Source of the DNA: Bombilactobacillus folatiphilus
GTDB lineage: Bacteria; Bacillota; Bacilli; Lactobacillales; Lactobacillaceae
Assembly: GCF_023380265.1 (NCBI RefSeq)
Contig: NZ_CP093366.1
Coordinates: forward strand, 372,001 to 436,000
Length of the DNA: 64,000 nt
Direction of reading: 5' to 3'
A model generated the notes under the pieces. That model did no database searches and was not told the DNA's origin. It saw only the letters and a list, made by a program, of their open reading frames with translations. The position numbers and the translations under genes were made by a program. Shown here piece after piece: positions 62,878 through 64,000 of this stretch (the stretch's first letter is position 1; each line of letters opens with the position of its first letter).

Positions 62878-62960
62878 GGAAGGGTAGCGAAGTCTGGCTA
62901 AACGCGGCGGACTGTAAATCCGCTCCTTCGGGTTCGGTGGTTCGAATCCACTCCCTTCCA
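62878..62960 (+). tRNA. tRNA-Tyr (GTA)
   Basis: Class II tRNA; loop CTGTAAA, anticodon GTA; acceptor GGAAGGG/CCCTTCC. Substrate for Tgt. Confidence 0.97.
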
Positions 62961-62968
62961 TTAGTAAT

Positions 62969-63039
62969 AGGGATATAGTTCAATGGTAGAACAACGGTCT
63001 CCAAAACCGTCGATGTGGGTTCAACTCCTACTATCCCTG
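62969..63039 (+). tRNA. tRNA-Trp (CCA)
   Basis: Loop CTCCAAA, anticodon CCA; acceptor AGGGATA/TATCCCT; discriminator G. Confidence 0.97.
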
Positions 63040-63048
63040 TTATATTAC

Positions 63049-63123
63049 GGCGGTATTGGTGAAGTTGGTTAACACACCGGTTTGTGGCACCGGCATACAT
63101 GAGTTCGAGTCTCATATACCGCC
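63049..63123 (+). tRNA. tRNA-His (GTG)
   Basis: Loop TTGTGGC, anticodon GTG. G-1 (63049) can pair with C73, the histidine identity pair. Substrate for Tgt. Confidence 0.96.
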
Positions 63124-63129
63124 CTTTGA

Positions 63130-63201
63130 TGGGTTATAGCCAAGTGGTAAGGCAATGGACTTTGACTCCATTATGCGCTGGTTCGAATCCAGCTAACCCA
63201 A
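63130..63201 (+). tRNA. tRNA-Gln (TTG)
   Basis: Loop CTTTGAC, anticodon TTG; acceptor TGGGTTA/TAACCCA. Confidence 0.97.
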
Positions 63202-63208
63202 TTTATAT

Positions 63209-63279
<71 letters not shown>

Positions 63280-63310
63280 TTGGCTTTTGCCATATAATAA
63301 TAGTTATATT

Positions 63311-63395
63311 GCCGGTGTGGCGGAATTGGCAGACGCGCTGGATTCAAAATCCAGTTCCTGTTAAAGGAGTATCGGTTCGACCCCGATCACCGGTA
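63311..63395 (+). tRNA. tRNA-Leu (CAA)
   Basis: Class II tRNA; loop TTCAAAA, anticodon CAA; acceptor GCCGGTG/CACCGGT with a G1-T72 wobble. Last of the array. Confidence 0.97.
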
Positions 63396-63435
63396 TTAAA
63401 GTGTTAAATTAGTTGACTGACTTTTTTTGATTGTT

Positions 63436-63481
63436 GCTCTTAAATTCAATATAAACAATATTGAATTTAAGAGCTTTTTTT
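63436..63481 (+). terminator. Terminator of the rrn-tRNA transcript
   Basis: A perfect 17-bp stem (63436-63452 against 63458-63474) with loop AAACA and a seven-T tail, the strongest hairpin in the window. Confidence 0.95.
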
Positions 63482-63802
63482 GTCTGTAAGTAGTAAAAAG
63501 TTGTTTTATTTTACACTACGATCTGTGACTGCTTAGGCGACTAATTGCTTAATTTCTTGGGAAAATGTTTTTAATAACTTTAGTAATTATTTTCTGGATT
63601 TTATTTTTTGCTTGTATAAAATTTAAAGGACTATTTAATATTTATAAATAAGTATAATGATGATAAATGGTGTTAGTTAAGAATAGAAAAATCCGTAATC
63701 TTAGCTATTTTTGTAAAAAATTTAAAAAACTAATTTATGTTTGTTTAAAATATTTTCTTTTGGTGCATAATTTATATTTAGAAACTAAAGGTGGTATTTA
63801 TA
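63482..63802. other. AT-rich intergenic stretch without a supported gene
   Basis: Very AT-rich, with no tRNA, conserved gene or clear repeat. The only candidate is a 28-codon hydrophobic reading frame at 63565-63651, beginning MFLITLVIIFWILFF and ending in a basic tail, with a poor SD (GGG three bases before the ATG). It may be chance. Confidence 0.4.
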
Positions 63803-64000
63803 ATGAATGGTTTTTATGATTAAAAAAAGTTTCCAAATATAATATTAAAATATTTCTGTTAAATTTCCCCAAAATGATTAACCGTTGTTACAGGTGTGGC
63901 TGGTTCTGGTAAAAATACCTTAATTGATTTTTTTAAAGAAAAAAAAGAAAAATATGTTAGTATAGTTGTGCTTAATCTCTATATTGCAGAGGCAGTTAAA
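63803..64000 (+). pseudogene. Broken UvrA-like ABC ATPase gene (5' part, runs off the window)
   Basis: ATG 63803 has SD AAAGGTGG at spacing 8 and starts MNGFYD, then stops. Reading across three one-base losses (near 63821-63828, 63847-63850 and 63877-63881, each in a short A or T run) restores YNIKNISV followed by LTVVTGVAGSGKNTLIDFF. This is the start of the UvrA-like ATPases, whose Walker A is normally GVAGSGKSS or GKST; here Asn follows the lysine. The last frame stays open to the window end. It is either a decaying gene or a poorly sequenced one. Confidence 0.6.

Overview
The window reads as chromosomal DNA from a low-GC Gram-positive bacterium of the family Lactobacillaceae. This is an inference from gene families and neighbourhoods: a CIRCE-controlled groESL, a complete dltXABCD operon, the dipeptidase PepV, a divergent pepQ/ccpA pair with a catabolite-response element, an alanyl T-box, and an rRNA operon followed by a long tRNA array. 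The 16S sequence is present and would settle the genus. A fermentative lactic acid bacterium such as a bee-associated lineage is possible but cannot be shown here. No CRISPR array, prophage, insertion sequence or replication origin is visible.

Layout. 1-2.2 kb: 3' end of a mannose-6-phosphate isomerase gene, then a lipoteichoic-acid-synthase-like sulfatase. 2.2-4.4 kb: groES-groEL behind a CIRCE operator with an extra half-site. 4.5-14.2 kb: a tightly packed DNA-repair and tRNA-modification block (ymdB, mutS, mutL, ruvA, ruvB, queA, tgt, yajC). 14.3-26.2 kb: zwf (reading frame broken near its 3' end), dinB, nrnA, a DEAD-box helicase, T-box plus alaS, ireB, ruvX, yrzB, cvpA and mutS2. 26.3-32.7 kb: trxA, the D-alanylation operon dltXABCD, murI and rdgB. 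32.7-33.4 kb: a decayed stretch without an intact gene. 33.4-35.2 kb: an MscS channel and a DUF948/YtxH-like pair. 35.2-40.2 kb: a self-contained sugar-uptake cassette (unknown protein, GntR/UTRA repressor, mannose-family PTS EIIA-EIIB-EIIC-EIID, SIS-domain deglycase) bounded by terminators. 40.2-46.9 kb: pepQ, ccpA, a class A penicillin-binding protein and an MFS exporter. 46.9-55.8 kb: pepV, a secreted glycerophosphodiesterase, and housekeeping genes (yunD, yutD, yutF, a DUF1461 membrane protein, DedA, a ferredoxin-NADP reductase, an S1-domain protein). 55.8-63.5 kb: tandem rrn promoters, 16S-tRNA-Ile-tRNA-Ala-23S-5S, then 26 tRNA genes and a strong terminator. 63.5-64 kb: AT-rich DNA ending in a broken UvrA-like ATPase gene.

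How the genes work together. The envelope genes (LtaS-like, DltXABCD, MurI, PBP, GDPD) make, decorate and recycle the cell wall and teichoic acids. The repair block handles mismatches and recombination junctions. The PTS cassette looks like an accessory module for importing and cleaving a fructosamine-type (Amadori) sugar, placed next to the global carbon regulator CcpA and carrying its own operator and a cre-like site.

The most notable observations are the Amadori-type PTS cassette with an unrecognised protein translationally coupled to its repressor, an EIIA gene with no usable start codon before its active-site histidine, a zwf frame break in a nine-adenine run, a tandemly repeated CIRCE half-site, a perfect 244-bp duplication of three tRNA genes, and a tRNA-Phe with a mismatched acceptor stem in both copies. 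Several frame breaks lie in homopolymer runs, so sequencing error must be excluded before they are read as biology.
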